Assembly (NCBI RefSeq): GCF_037893015.1
Contig: NC_133658.1
Location: 424,357,890 to 424,421,889 of the forward strand
DNA length: 64,000 bases
Direction of reading: 5' to 3'
Source of the DNA: Macrotis lagotis
Taxonomy: Eukaryota > Chordata > Mammalia > Peramelemorphia > Peramelidae
Positions 26,401 through 39,896 of this stretch are shown piece after piece. A program made the position numbers and the translations under genes. Position 1 is the first letter of the stretch; every line of letters starts with the position of its first letter. Under the pieces are notes generated by a model that searched no databases, had not been told where the DNA came from, and saw nothing but the letters and a program-made list of their open reading frames with translations.

Positions 26401-26680
26401 ATCATCACTTATTCTTCATTTTTGAAGAAGACCATGACAATTAAGAAAGTATTGCCAATGCAGGAATATGAACTGAATTTGAGTGAGGGGGCTGTGCTAA
26501 GTCCTCAGTCTCACTCTTTCCTCTAAATCTATCTGTATCTAGTGTTTAGGTATTAATCAGGATGACTAAAGATGGCCCTGTATGAGAGGCAATCAGGGTT
26601 AAGTGACTTGCCCAACGTCACAGACTGACTTTGAATTCAAGTCCTCCTGACTTCAGAGCTGGTACTTTACTCAAGAGATT
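26401..26680 (-). mobile_element. Long-tailed SINE, antisense
   Basis: Antisense tail ATTCTTCATTTTTGAAGAAG, middle TGAGTGAGGGGGCTGTGCTA and head-side AATCAGGGTTAAGTGACTTG. It is the same family as the copies at 21580 and 28636. Confidence 0.75.
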
Positions 26681-27879
26681 TGTTGAAAGAATAAGTCACA
26701 CCCCTGGGCCTATGTCTGTCAGAAAAAGAAATTTTTGCAGGAAAATGGACACATTTTGAGGAGACATATTCTTATACCTGTAACTTGAGAGTAGCATGGC
26801 AGGGAGAGGATCTAGTCTCTCTTCTCCAAATCTCCTTTGACTCAAGGATGACTCCACTCAAGGATGTGTAAATTTTGAATGGTCAGAAGTTTTGACCTTC
26901 CCATCAGAATTAGTAGCAGTGTCCCAGGAACATCAACAGCCCAATAAACATCAAGTTAAGGCAAATTCAGGACTCTACAAAAGTATCAACCCTTGGAGTC
27001 CAACTGAGAACTAAGGGGAAATCTTGAGAGCACTTCACAAAAGGAGAAAAGGACTTCCAGAAAGCTTTTCCATAAGTATTCTCTAAGCTTGTGCCCTTTC
27101 CCCCTTAGACCTTGTTATGTATATATGGAGAGTGTGTCTCAGACTTTTTTTAGGGGCAAGGATTCTTGAACTATACCATCTTAGTAAATATATATTTCTA
27201 AAAAACAATTCATCTGGCTAGATGAAACAGAATGGAGGCAGCCACACAAAAAATAGCCTGACCCCCTAGAACTGAGGGAAGTAGTGGGAAGCCACACTAT
27301 GGGAACTGTGTCATCCATATATGTGGAAATAGGGGAAAATTCCATAGGTAGGGTATTGCAAAGAATAAATATAAGCCAATTGTAAGATGATTATATACTA
27401 AATATTTAGGGAAGGAGGGCACTAGTTTTGGGGAGGAATCAGGGAAAATTTTATATAGAAGCCATTGCTTGAACTGACTCAAATCAAAACAGGGATTTTG
27501 TGAGTCCTCAAATGATATCACTAAGTTGGAATCAAGGTGTTATGTGTCTGACTATGGCTCTAATGAGAATAAGAGATGGAAACTCTCTGCCACAGATTGG
27601 CACAAATAATCCATGTGAACATTTGGGATGAAGATGTCTCTAAATCTGCACATCTCAAGTTTATGTTGAACTACTACAGTTCTGCTTCATTCATAGAACA
27701 CAGAGTATTCTTTGATGTGGGCATGAATGGATCCCTTTTCATAAAAAAATTTCTAGGGGGTCTATGAATTGAATAGGAGAAAAATGCATCTTTATTTTTG
27801 CTAGTTTTTAACTAAAATTTATCATTTCCTTCCATTAGTAATACAGACAACAAACTTTAATCTGAAAAAGGCTCCAAAG

Positions 27880-27930
<51 letters not shown>

Positions 27931-28635
27931 AAAACCTCTGACTAGATGATTTCTAAGCTACTTCTAGCTCTGTCATTGATTTAGAGTTTCCTTTTAACCT
28001 TTTTATTCCAGGTGACTTACTTTGGAATTTAAATCAAATTGTCATAGTCTGAAAATCCTGTATTAGGATTTGGTTTGTGGCACCTTTCTTCACATTATCT
28101 ATTGAGATAGGATTCTTATAGGAAAGTTACTATTATTGGGGGACAAATGATTTGATGCAGTAAATTCAGAGCTGTTTGTTTTCTTATTTTTCTTTTTTCA
28201 GATAAAAAAAAGTATACCAATATTTAACATTCTTAAAGTTGAACTGCCCATGATCTCATCCAAATATTTAGAGGGAGAGTGTAAAAAGAATCTAGGATGA
28301 TTGGTTTCTCTGTTCTTTCCTCCATGCTGGAGTAAACTGGTTTCTTCTTTACTTTTCTTAGATTTTACTGAATCTGGCCTATACCATCACGCCCTCTGGA
28401 GGCTGTTTACTGGTACTTCTAATGTTTCAGAGCATCTGGGATCCCTTTCCAGCAAAGAAATGGATCTGGGAAACAGAATTTCAGAGTTGGAAGAGATTTT
28501 TAGAAGGAAAGAAGTCATCCAATCCATTCCCTTCCCAAAATATGGATTCCTTCTATTTCATTCACACCAAGAGGTCATATAACTAGCTTCCCATTGAAGA
28601 ATTCTTGTTAACCAGGAGCTCACTACTTACAAAGC
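26681..28635 (+). other. Intergenic stretch, no gene seen
   Basis: Mostly unique AT-rich sequence with no recognised exon. A pure (AC)n array lies at 27883-27927. Nothing else was identified with confidence. Confidence 0.5.
27883..27927 (+). repeat. (AC)n microsatellite
   Basis: About 22 uninterrupted AC units, a likely length-polymorphic locus. Confidence 0.97.
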
Positions 28636-29130
28636 TTTGGGATAGGTAGAACAGCGAATAGAGCACTGACCATGGAGTCAGGAATACAGGAGTTAGAATC
28701 TGGTCTCAGTCACTTGACTCTTACTAGCTGTGTGAACTTGCACAAATCACTTAATCCCGATTGTCTCATACCCAGGGCCTTCTCCAGTTGTTCTGATTCA
28801 TATCTAGCCCCTGGACCCAGGTAGTTCTGAAGGAGAAAGTGAGGCTGGTGACTTAGCACAGTATCCCCTATTCAAATCCAATTCATGTGCTTGTCATGGC
28901 ATCACCTCCTTGATTTCATGGTCTTTTTTTTTTTTTTTTTTTTTTTAGTTTTTGCAAGGCAATGGGGTTAAGTGGCTTGCCCAAGGCCGCACAGCTAGGT
29001 AATTATTAAGTGTCTAAAGCCGGATTTGAGCTCAGGTACTCCTGACTCCAGGGCCGGTGCTCTATCCACTGCGCCACCCGGCCACCCCTGATTTCATGGT
29101 CTTCTTCAAAAATGAAGGACAAATACAGAT
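28636..29130 (+). mobile_element. Long-tailed SINE interrupted by a WSINE1 copy
   Basis: The outer SINE runs from a tRNA-like head at about 28643 to its CAAAAATGAAGGACAAAT end at 29108-29125. At 28926-29088 an antisense WSINE1 is inserted, flanked by a perfect 15-bp duplication TGATTTCATGGTCTT (28911-28925 and 29089-29103). The outer family is therefore older than this WSINE1 insertion. Confidence 0.9.
28926..29088 (-). mobile_element. WSINE1-type SINE nested in another SINE
   Basis: A T-run, then GCAAGGCAATGGGGTTAAGT and an end GCCACCCGGCCACCCC. It lies inside the tail of the long-tailed SINE, with the duplication given there. Confidence 0.92.
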
Positions 29131-29660
29131 AGTTCTATCTAGTTAATAGATATATAAGCCTTCCAAAGCTGTGCATAGCACTTGGGGGGCAGCTCTGAGA
29201 GCTAGGGAAGTTTTCCTTATATCAAATTGAAATCTTGAGTTCATTGCTCCTACTTCCATTCTCTAGGGCCAAATATAATAAGTGTTGTGTTGTATAGTAG
29301 ATGCTTCTACAGCCTGTCCTAGGGATAAACCCCTTCATTCCTTAGGGAAATCATGGTATAAGCCCAAAGGTGGTGAATTTGGCATACCTATATGCAGCAA
29401 AAATCTCTGGACTTCTATCACTGAATGTGGAAGCAACACAGAATAGCAGATAAAATGCTAGACTTGAAGTCAGGAAGATCTGGTTCAGGTCCTTTCATGA
29501 ACACTATGTGATCCTGGGTAAGTCATTGAAACTCTCTGGGGTCAATTTTATCTACTGTAAAATGAAGGGCTTAGACCTGATAGTCTTTAAATTCCCCTCT
29601 AGCTCTCTCTATATGAATGATTCTAGAATCCTTTGGGACTAACTGTTGCCTGTTCCAAGT

Positions 29661-29885
29661 TTGTTGTTGTCATTTTTCAACCCTGTGATCCCATTTGGAG
29701 TTTTCTTGGCAGAGGTACTGGAGTGGTTTGCCATTTCCTTCTCTAGCTCATTTGACAGTTGAGGAAACTGAGGTAAACATGGGTATGTGACTTGCCCAGG
29801 GTCACACAGTTAGTAACTGTCTTGAGGTCAGAGCTGAACTCAGAAGATGTCTTCTTGAGTCTAGGCTCAGCATCACCTAGTGGTC
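29661..29885 (-). mobile_element. MAR1-type SINE, antisense
   Basis: The antisense tail GATCCCATTTGGAGTTTTCT is followed by GTTTGCCATTTCCTTCTCTA, a CORE stretch and AGGGTCACACAGTTAGTAAC. It is moderately diverged. Confidence 0.75.
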
Positions 29886-30464
29886 CAATTGACTTTCACA
29901 AAGAAATATTTACTTCAATAGCTTAGCAAGACTCTACAAGCATTCCCACCCTATCAGCACCTCAGGGTATAGTCTCTCTCCAATACTCTGTTTCTGGGGG
30001 AGCAGAACTTAGCTCTTTTGCTGCCCAGCCTTGGTCCCCACCAGCTCATATACAGATGAAGCTTGACTGACTACAGTATAAGTCTTACTGCTGGGTTGAG
30101 GTTCTTTCTGAAGGTCATTCCCAAAGATTGCTCCTTAGGGGAATCCAGGTGGTTCTGGCTACAAAACCTATCCTGGCTAGGATGGTAGCTCCTGGAATCT
30201 TGCAGCTCATGCTCAGACCCTTTGAAGCTTTAGTCTAGTTAACCCTGTTCAGGTGGCACTGGAATACAGGGTAAGAAGCAGAAAACATAGTTTTACCATT
30301 ATGGAGCTCCTAAACACAAAGTCTAGTACATTGAGGTATCAAGCAACACTACTGAGAGTCCAAATTAAAATGTGATTAGGAAATATTTAGCTAAATAAAT
30401 ATCCAAGCCTAAGTCAATATGTATCTCCTTATGTATTCTCCTTTTTGGTTTGAATTTGACACCA
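29886..30464 (+). other. Intergenic stretch, nothing recognised
   Basis: Unique-looking sequence with no open frame of note, no recognised repeat and no sign of an exon. Confidence 0.4.
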
Positions 30465-30960
30465 TTGATGGTCAGCCAGGTGAAGCCCATCCCTCAAAAT
30501 GCAAAGGAGTCCAGGATGAATTGAAAGCAGAAAAGTTTTATTAGGAGGAAAATCAGACACTAGTGCTAAGCAGTACAAGGTACAAAGGAGCCCACAGCCC
30601 AAGAGAGGCAGGGAAGATTTATACTTGAAAATGTGGAAGGGGTTCCCTCCTAAATGAGAGGGGTCCTGACTGAGTTAGGGTCTTAAAAATAATAATTAGA
30701 TTAAATATGTATTAACCCTCAGAATTTGTCCAAGTGAGGGAAAAACATTGACCTCCAGAATTTGACCTTAAGATAGAGCAAAATAGGGGCAGATATGTGG
30801 CACAGTGGATAGAGCCCTGGCCCTGGAGCCGGGGGACCTGAGTTCAAATTCAGTCTCAGACTTTTAATACTTACCTAGCTATGTGTCCTTGGGCAAGTAA
30901 CTTAACCCCATTGCCTTTAAAAACAAAAACAAAAAAAGAAAAGAAAGAGCAAAATGGAAA
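30465..30960 (-). mobile_element. ERV LTR fossil A
   Basis: Read on the minus strand it has a TATA-like AGTATAAATC, a pyrimidine-rich R-like segment, AATAAAA about 100 bases later, and a U5-like tail ending near CTGACCATCA. A WSINE1 copy is inserted at 30785-30945. It looks like a solo or truncated LTR. The family is not identified, and its outer boundary with the next LTR is unclear. Confidence 0.55.
30775..30955 (+). mobile_element. WSINE1-type SINE within an LTR fossil
   Basis: The body is 30785-30945, flanked by AGAGCAAAAT at 30775-30784 and 30946-30955. It is somewhat diverged, with CTGGAGCCGGGGGACC in the head. Confidence 0.85.
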
Positions 30961-31380
30961 TGGATAACAAACATGTTTATTAATATTTCTCTAAATTCAC
31001 AGGTTAAACAAGCTTGCATGAGCGGCGCTAGAGAGCCAAATCTCAAAAGATACATGTTTGAAAAGGGTTTTTATATACCTTCTACTTTCAGAAGGCAGGA
31101 TCTGAAAAGCTACTTCTGACTTGTCCATCAAAGGAAGGGGGTGGCCTATAACCTATGAGCATGCTTGCCATTGGTCACACATCTAGGAAGTTTCAAATAG
31201 AATGCATTTCTACATATGCCAGTGAACACATGTCTAGGAGTACATACCAGGAGAGATTGCTCCTCCCAACTTAGGATCTTTGTGCCTTATCAGGTATGCC
31301 AAGGTCTCTGCAAAAAATGAATCTTCCCTTAGGGATGATGTCTCAACCAATGATCTTAGTTATTAATTATTAGAGGTCAA
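30961..31380 (-). mobile_element. ERV LTR fossil B
   Basis: On the minus strand a TATATAAAAACCC box near 31062-31075 is followed by a GC-richer leader and an AATAAA-type signal near 30975. This is LTR promoter-plus-poly(A) architecture. It sits between two other LTR-like segments of the same orientation but different sequence. Confidence 0.5.
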
Positions 31381-31395
31381 TATTAGTTATTATAT

Positions 31396-32120
31396 TGTTG
31401 ATGGGATTTGGGATAACCAGATAAGCATAGGAATTTGGGGTCCACTGAAAGATGAATGAATGAATTCACACACTTTCTCTGGAATGTTAAAACTGCTCAG
31501 CATTTTATTATGAAATAAATCAAAGTAAACAGGTTAAAAAAAACTTTTCCAAAAGGGTTAACAAGCACTTAAGACAGAGTGAATAGCAAAAGGCTGGGCA
31601 TGGTTACTTGGTAGACAGAGGCTGAGACAGAGAGAGCCAGAGGGAGATAAGGAAAGACCGAGAGAGAGGGCTGGCCCCAAGAGGAGGTCCAAGCTCAGGT
31701 TTTATAGCCTCGCTCCTTATCTGGGCATTGAAGGCAAAAGGAGAAATCCCTTCCCCCTTATGGGTCCAGAACAACAACATTTAAGATTACAGAATTTTGT
31801 TTCTGCTACATGAATAATTCTGTACATCAATCAGAGGTAAATAAAAACCACAAAGTTAAGGAAAAGGTTGGGAAAAAGAATGGATAATCTTTAGGAGCAA
31901 TTAGACATAGAAGTAGGATGTTTTGCAATAACAGTTGAGTGAGAAGTCAGTTTGGGTCAGTTTGAAGGCACATGACAGCAAGTTCATTTAGCAAATATTA
32001 ACAAAGACATCTGAGAGTAAGACTCCATAGGCTTTCAGCAATCAGGCTTACTCTGTATCCAGTGCACCTGCTTGGTAAGGTAACTCAGAAAACAGACAAA
32101 TTAATCTCAGAGGTACTTCC
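31396..32120 (-). mobile_element. ERV LTR fossil C (gammaretrovirus-like)
   Basis: On the minus strand a CTATAAAACC box near 31700 precedes a CT-rich R region, AATAAAA near 31510 and a U5 with TTCAGTGGACCCCAAATTCC, a layout typical of class I ERV LTRs. The + strand boundary TGTTGAT at 31396 fits a terminal TG/CA. The far end (about 32120) and a target-site duplication could not be fixed. Confidence 0.65.
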
Positions 32121-32899
32121 ACCACAAAAATATCTACAATACAAAAAAAAAAGTGAATTTCATTCTGCAAGAGTGGTATGAACAAAGTGTTCCAGGGTGC
32201 CATAGAGGGAAATGATTGCTTTTGCTTGGGGTGGAACAGGCTAGGCTGAGCAGCACCATGAAAGTGCTTCAGTTTAGCCTTGAAGGATAATAGGATTGGT
32301 AGACATGATTAGAGAAAATCCCAAAGAGAGGGAAAGAAGTGAGCACAGGAAGGGAGACAGGAAAATGCAGGAGGAATTAAGGGAAGAACTAGTAATTTAT
32401 TTTCAATATTAATAATAGCAGTACATCAAGAACCTGTGATTTTTGTCAGTATAGAAACTCCCTTCCTTGACACAAGTTATAACCTATCTACAACTTACCG
32501 TCTTGAGTGACCTGAGGCTTGAAGAGATTCAGTAACTTGCCTATGATCATATAGTGAGGAGTTTCAGCTAGAGTGTATTTATACATATGCCAGCAAGCAT
32601 ATATTTAGAACTGGATGGTTTATAAAGCATTTTCCTTACAATCATCCTATTCTCAATAGTTCCTTTCTTAAAGTTACATGTTGAACTCATTAGGTATTTT
32701 GAAAAGTTTTATCGTTGTATTTTGTTTATATATTACAAGCACTGCACATTACTTCCACTTTGTAAGAGTTCTTTTATGCCGGAGTAAATATAGTTAAGGG
32801 AAAACTAAGACTATACTAATTTCTTCTGAAAGAGAATGTGACATTTTACATCTGTAGACCTTTTATCTCTGTTTTAAAAATAATTAATAGAAATATTTT
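32121..32899 (+). other. Intergenic stretch, L2/L3-like remnant
   Basis: Around 32190-32370 the sequence resembles an old LINE-type repeat (CAGTTTAGCCTTGAAGGATA). The rest is AT-rich and unrecognised. Confidence 0.4.
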
Positions 32900-33039
32900 A
32901 TTTCTCATTTCATTTCTTTTTTTTCCAGTTACACACAAAGATAGTTTTCAATTTCCATCCTTTTGCAAGCTTTTGAATTCCACATTTTTCTCCCATTCTC
33001 CCTTACTTTTCCTTACCCCTTGGCAGTGAACAATCTGGT

Positions 33040-33220
33040 AAAAGTTGTATGTGTGGGCAGCTATGAGGTGCGGTGGATAGAGTATTGGTCTTGGAGTCAG
33101 GAGGATCTGAGTTCAAATTTGATCTCAGACACTTAGTAATTGCCTAGCTGTATGACCTTGGGCAAGTCACTTAACCCCATTGCCTTAAATAATTTTTTTT
33201 TTAAAAAAAGTTGTATGTGT
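33040..33220 (+). mobile_element. WSINE1-type SINE
   Basis: The body is 33055-33205, flanked by a perfect 15-bp duplication AAAAGTTGTATGTGT (33040-33054 and 33206-33220). Confidence 0.92.
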
Positions 33221-33587
33221 AGAATCCTGTTTAGCATGTTTCCATAATAATCATGTTGTGAAAAAGGAATTAGAACTGGGAGGGGAGGGGGGCATCAGAA
33301 AGAAAGGAAAACTAAAAAGAAATTTTTAAAAGTGAACCTAATATGCTTTGCTATATATTCAGACCCTATGCTTCTCTCTCTGGATATGGATAGCATATTC
33401 CATGGCAGGTCTTTCAGGATTGTCCTTGATCACCTAGAAGAGCTGCATCCATCAATTGATCATATCCATCTTACAATGTTGCTGTTAATGTACAATGTTC
33501 TCCTGGTTAATGGACACAATGTTCTCCTGGTCTCATTTCAGTTGGCATCAGTTTATACAAGTCTTTCCAGGCTTTCCTAAAGTCTGG

Positions 33588-35788
<2,201 letters not shown>

Positions 35789-36229
35789 ATAGAATGATAG
35801 TATTCTATCACATTCATAGACCCTAACTTATTTAGTCAATTCTCAAATAATGGACACCCCCTCCAACATTGTCATTTTCATTTTTTATAAAACATTTTAG
35901 CCAATCTGATAGGTGAGGGACAGTATCTTTAAAAATGAAAAGGAAATGAAATTCTTATAACAAGCAAACTTAGTCAAGGATAACAAGTTCTCTCAGTGAC
36001 AATATACAAAAAGTAAACATGCCTCATTCTGCTCTATAAATCCATCATTTCTCTGTAATGGATAGAATGTTTGATCATTGGTCCTCTGGAATCATAAATA
36101 GTCACTGTAAGGATCATAATTCTTATAGCCACAGTGTTATTTTCATGGTATTGTTCTCCTGATTATGTTAATTTCCTCTTTCACTATATAAAAAAGTTTA
36201 TCCCTGGCAGCTCTAATTAACCAAAAAAA

Positions 36230-36865
36230 GAATAAGAAAGAACTTAAAAGAATTTTTCAAAAAATTAGATATGATAGTCCTCTGGTAATTACTAAATAGA
36301 ATAAGAAGGAGTATACATATTTTCAACTATTCATGGCACCATTATAAAAATCATTCATGTCTTAGGACATAAAAACCTCACAAAATTGTGGGAAAAGAGA
36401 ATTATTATATACATCATTTACTGATCACAATGCAGTAAAATCTTAATAAAGTGCCCCAGGGGAAAAAAGTGTTAAAAACCAACTGGAAGCTAAATGATTT
36501 AATCTGAAAAAATTGTTGGATCAAAGAACAAATCACAGAAATCAAAGATAATTTTATTAAAGATTATGATGATAATAACATTCCAAAAGTCTGAGGATTC
36601 AGTCAAAGCAATTCTTTGGCAAAAATTTATATCTCCTAATTACTTTTGTTAACAAAAAGACATCAATGAATTATAAATACAACTAAAATGCTAGAAAATT
36701 AAAAATTGATAAATTAAAAAACCACAATTAAATATCAAAATAGAAATACTGAAAATTAAACATGAAATGAAAAAACTGAAAAACTTAAGTAATAGATAAA
36801 TCAATTTTTAAGAATAGATAAACAATTAGCTAGCCAGATTAAAAGAAAAGAGTTGGGGAATGGAC
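36230..36865 (+). mobile_element. L1 ORF2 fragment, sense, decayed
   Basis: Ordered blocks match the L1 endonuclease-to-RT linker: GGACATAAAAACCTCAC, GATCACAATGCAGTAAAATC, AACTGGAAGCTAAATGATTT, GATCAAAGAACAAATCACAG and GATAAACAATTAGCTAGCCA. It is heavily mutated with no open frame. It is in opposite orientation to the flanking L1 3' ends, so it is a separate insertion or an inverted one. Confidence 0.65.
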
Positions 36866-37330
36866 CCAGAGACTATACTGTACTTTCATTTCTTCTTTCG
36901 AGAAATGCCCATTCATATCCTTTAACTATTCTTCTCTTGAGGGATATATTTGTATGTGTACTTATATTTATTTCAATTCCTTATCTATCTTAGTTATCAT
37001 ATCTTTATCAGAGAATTCTGCTGCAAAGATTCCTCTGCCCCCCCCAGTTAATTTTCCCAGTTCTGCTATTAGAATTAGTAAAACTATTAACAACAGGAAA
37101 AAATGCTTGCAACAGATTTTATTTTTAGTTTTATTTTCAGTTTTATGAAATTGAAAATGTCACCACTTTTTCCTTTTATGATCATCTTTACATCCTGTTT
37201 GATCATCTTTATCTTATTTATAGTTGAGAAAGGTATCTCCCACCTCCTCTAATTTATTTATGATATAACATTTATAATTATAACATGCATCCATTTGGGG
37301 TTTATTGTGAATCATCAGTAACTTTTCAAA
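36866..37330 (-). mobile_element. L1 3' region, antisense
   Basis: Blocks such as AGAAATGCCCATTCATATCC and TGCATCCATTTGGGGTTTAT correspond to the segment just downstream of L1 ORF2 on the minus strand. It is decayed. Confidence 0.6.
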
Positions 37331-37842
37331 GTTCTATCACATTCAAGATCTCACTGAATCTCTACAACCTTATGAAGTTCCCTGAAAAAAAAAATAGTCT
37401 CAGAGAGGTCAAATAACTTGGTCAAGAGTACAGCTAAAGAAAGTATGATACATACCCTAGGCCTAGGCTAAACTCTGGGTTAGTCTTTTACAATTCTGGA
37501 TGCTCTGAGTACAACATTGATGATCTAAGACACTGTGAGGTGACATTCTATGAAAATTTGATTTTTTTTGGGGGGGGAGTGTATTTGGTTGAGTGCTAAA
37601 TCAGGGGTTGAGAGACTTTTGATAGATTAGAAGTCCAACCCCAGGGTGATTCCTCCTCCAAGGCCGGGGAGTACTCTGCTGGAGATTGGGGTGAAGTATA
37701 GTAATGTAAAAAGACACTGGATATACTAAAGATAGACTGAGTCTGGTATGTGTCCAAAATTGATTTCATTATCTTTTCCCCAAAACCTTTCCTGTTTCCC
37801 TATTACTGTTGATCCTTCCTACACTTGCAACTTAGTTGTCAT
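37331..37842 (+). other. Intergenic stretch, nothing recognised
   Basis: There is a G-run around 37570-37577 and otherwise unique-looking sequence. A MIR-like antisense trace may lie at 37330-37460. Confidence 0.35.
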
Positions 37843-38036
37843 CTATTCTTTTTTTTTATTTTTAGGGGTTTTTTTAAGGTTTTTTTGCAAGGCAGTGGGG
37901 TTAAGTGGCTTGCCCAAGGTCACACAACTAGGTAATTATTAAGTGTCTGAGATCAGATTTGAACTCAGGTACTCCTGACTCCAGGGTCAGTGCTCTATCA
38001 ACTGCGCCACCTAGCTGCCCCCATCCTCTATTCTTT
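37843..38036 (-). mobile_element. WSINE1-type SINE, antisense
   Basis: The body is roughly 37853-38021, flanked by TCTATTCTTT at 37843-37852 and 38027-38036. Confidence 0.85.
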
Positions 38037-38330
38037 ACTCTTCTCTCATTCCCCATATCTAATCTATCTGTTGCCAAGACCTGTCAATTTTTTAATAATG
38101 TCTCTCAAATATGTTCCCTTTTCTCCTCTGACATTGGCATTACCCTGGTGCAGGCCCTCATCCCCTCATGCTACCACTACAAAAATCAACTGATGGATCT
38201 GCCAGCTCAGGTGGGGACACTCCAATCCATCCAATTCATCTTTCAAAGTGATCTTCCTAAAGATCAGGTCTGATGATGTCACTTGCCCTCTTGCCCTCAT
38301 TCAATAAACTCCAGTGATAATCAGTATCAA
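38037..38330 (+). mobile_element. L2-like LINE fragment, sense
   Basis: The blocks CCTGGTGCAGGCCCTCATC, AAGTGATCTTCCTAAAGATC and TCAATAAACTCCAGTGATAA occur in L2 3' order. Confidence 0.6.
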
Positions 38331-38460
38331 AATATATTTATATGATATGATAGATTATATTTATATAATATAATCATATATTATGTAATATAATTATATC
38401 TTTATATAGGAATGGACAAATGGGGAAAATGGGATATGTAGATATAGAAAGAGATACATA

Positions 38461-38462
38461 TT

Positions 38463-38500
<38 letters not shown>

Positions 38501-38502
38501 CA
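38461..38502 (+). repeat. (CT)n(AT)n microsatellite
   Basis: About ten CT units pass directly into about ten AT units and a short AC stretch. Confidence 0.93.
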
Positions 38503-38544
38503 CATATAGCTAAAGGAGGGAAAGGACATAGATAGATTGGACAA

Positions 38545-38748
38545 ATTGTTGTTCAGTCCTTTCAGACCACCTTTTAAGGTTTTCTTGGCTTCTCCACACA
38601 GAAGAGAACATGAGGCAAATAAGGTTAAGTGACTTGTCCAGGGTCACATGGCAAGTAATTGTCTGAGACCTGATTGGAATTCAGAAAAATGAATCTTCCC
38701 GATTTCAAGCCTAGTATTCTATCCACAACACCACCTGGCTTCCCCTCC
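38545..38748 (-). mobile_element. MAR1-type SINE, antisense
   Basis: It starts AATTGTTGTTCAGTCCTTTC, contains AGGGTCACATGGCAAGTAAT and ends CACCACCTGGCTTCCCCTCC. It is moderately diverged and lies just upstream of the P450 promoter region. Confidence 0.7.
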
Positions 38749-38749
38749 A

Positions 38750-39297
38750 TGAGGCTGGATTACTGACAGATTGGTATCTGGAGGGGAGGAGGAAGTTTGA
38801 GGATGGTTACTTGGCAGGAGCAGGGATAGAAAAGCAAGGATTGGGTTCGGGTAGGAATGGAGACATGTATCCAGAATCGGGGAGAAAGAGGCGGCACATA
38901 TAAAGAGAGGACAGGGAAGGATGGAGGTTAGAGATTGGACGAGGATGAAGATGGGATGGAAATGGGCTAAGAGAATGATGACGGGCAGAGACCAAACTGT
39001 GACGTGGGGAGCGAGCAGAGATGGAGATGGGAAGGAAGAATGAAGGATGGGGTGAAGAGCTAGAAGGATCTGCATCCAGGTAGGATGGGGGGGGAAGGGG
39101 TCGGTGAAGGGAAAGGGACAGAGTGGAAAAGAAGAGAGGACATGGAGGATGGAAGGACAGCTTTAGTCAGCAAGCGGAGGGAAAGGCTGGAGACGGGAGG
39201 TGGTGACTGGGGCGGAGATTGGGAGGTGCCTGCAAGCGCTGATGGGAAGGTCGGAGGAGCATAGCTCACCCCACTGCGAGAAGGGCAGAGCTCAGTG
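38750..39297 (+). promoter_or_regulatory. CYP46A1: Putative CYP46A promoter and 5' leader
   Basis: The sequence is G/A-rich and repeat-free, unlike its surroundings. A GC box GGGGCGG lies at 39209-39215, a CRE-like TGACGTGG at 39000-39007, and a weak TATA-like CATATAAAG at 38897-38905. Human CYP46A1 is known to be driven by a GC-rich, Sp-factor-dependent promoter, which fits the GC box more than the distant TATA-like site. The transcription start cannot be set from sequence. Upstream ATGs at 39142 (40 codons) and 39242 (18 codons) lie in the leader if transcription starts far enough upstream. Confidence 0.5.
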
Positions 39298-39298
39298 A
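39242..39298 (+). promoter_or_regulatory. uORF whose stop overlaps the P450 start codon
   Basis: ATG at 39242-39244 opens an 18-codon frame ending TGA at 39296-39298. The final A of that stop is the first base of the P450 ATG (TGATG). The uORF start context is weak (C at -3), while the main ATG has G at -3 and G at +4. The arrangement would allow leaky scanning or short-range reinitiation. Whether it is transcribed depends on the start site. Confidence 0.55.
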
Positions 39299-39440
39299 TG
39301 GAGCTGGTGGCCGGTGGTCTGGGGGAGCCCGGGCTCTTTCTCCTCTTCTCTGGACCCTTGCTTATTTTCGGTTTCTACTGCGCCTATGTGCATTACGTCC
39401 ACTTGCGCTTTGACCACATCCCTGGGCCGCCCAGGACCAG
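39298..39440 (+). CDS. CYP46A1: CYP46A-family P450 exon 1 (membrane anchor); gene continues past the window
   Basis: First coding exon of a cytochrome P450 most like CYP46A1, the ER-membrane cholesterol 24-hydroxylase that clears brain cholesterol. It encodes 47 residues plus two bases. Residues 12-35 (LFLLFSGPLLIFGFYCAYVH) form the membrane anchor, and HIPGPPR at 41-47 is the family's proline hinge, near-identical to human. The start is chosen for its strong Kozak context and hinge spacing; the N-terminus is about seven residues longer than human. The donor is CCAG/GTGAGA. The five exons in the window (39298-39440, 41802-41882, 50910-50991, 54480-54553, 58242-58328) join in phase to 155 codons plus two bases without a stop. 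Downstream exons with the I-helix and heme-binding Cys lie beyond 64000. Its place after HHIPL1 matches human 14q32. Divergence from human leaves a tandem paralog possible. Confidence 0.88.
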
Positions 39441-39703
39441 GTGAGACGGTGGGGGGCTTTCCGGAGTCTGGGACTGGGGAGGCTCAGTGGATAGTTTGGG
39501 ACAAAGAGCAGGTGTGTTGTGGGGAGCAAATGATAAAGGGAAAGTATTTTGCAAACCTTAAAAGCGTCATATAAACCTCTTCTATTATTAATAACATTTT
39601 AGTATCATTATCCTCCTCCTCATTAATTATTATTACTTAACCCCCGCGCTGGTTAAAACTTCATTCCTTGACCCTTCTACTACACTACTTACCTCAAGCA
39701 ATG

Positions 39704-39896
39704 TTTTTAGGACTTTATTTTTTTTTTAGGTTTTTTTTTTTTTTTGCAAGGAAAATGGGGTTAGGTGGTTTGCCCAAGGCCACACAGCTAGGTCATTATT
39801 AAGTGTCTGAGCCGGATTTGAACCCAGGTACTCCTGACTCCAGGGCCGCTGCTTTATTCACTAAGCCACCTAGCCGCCCCTTTTTAAGGACTTTAT
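39704..39896 (-). mobile_element. WSINE1-type SINE, antisense
   Basis: The body is 39719-39880, flanked by TTTTTAGGACTTTAT and TTTTTAAGGACTTTAT, a duplication differing by one base. Confidence 0.88.
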
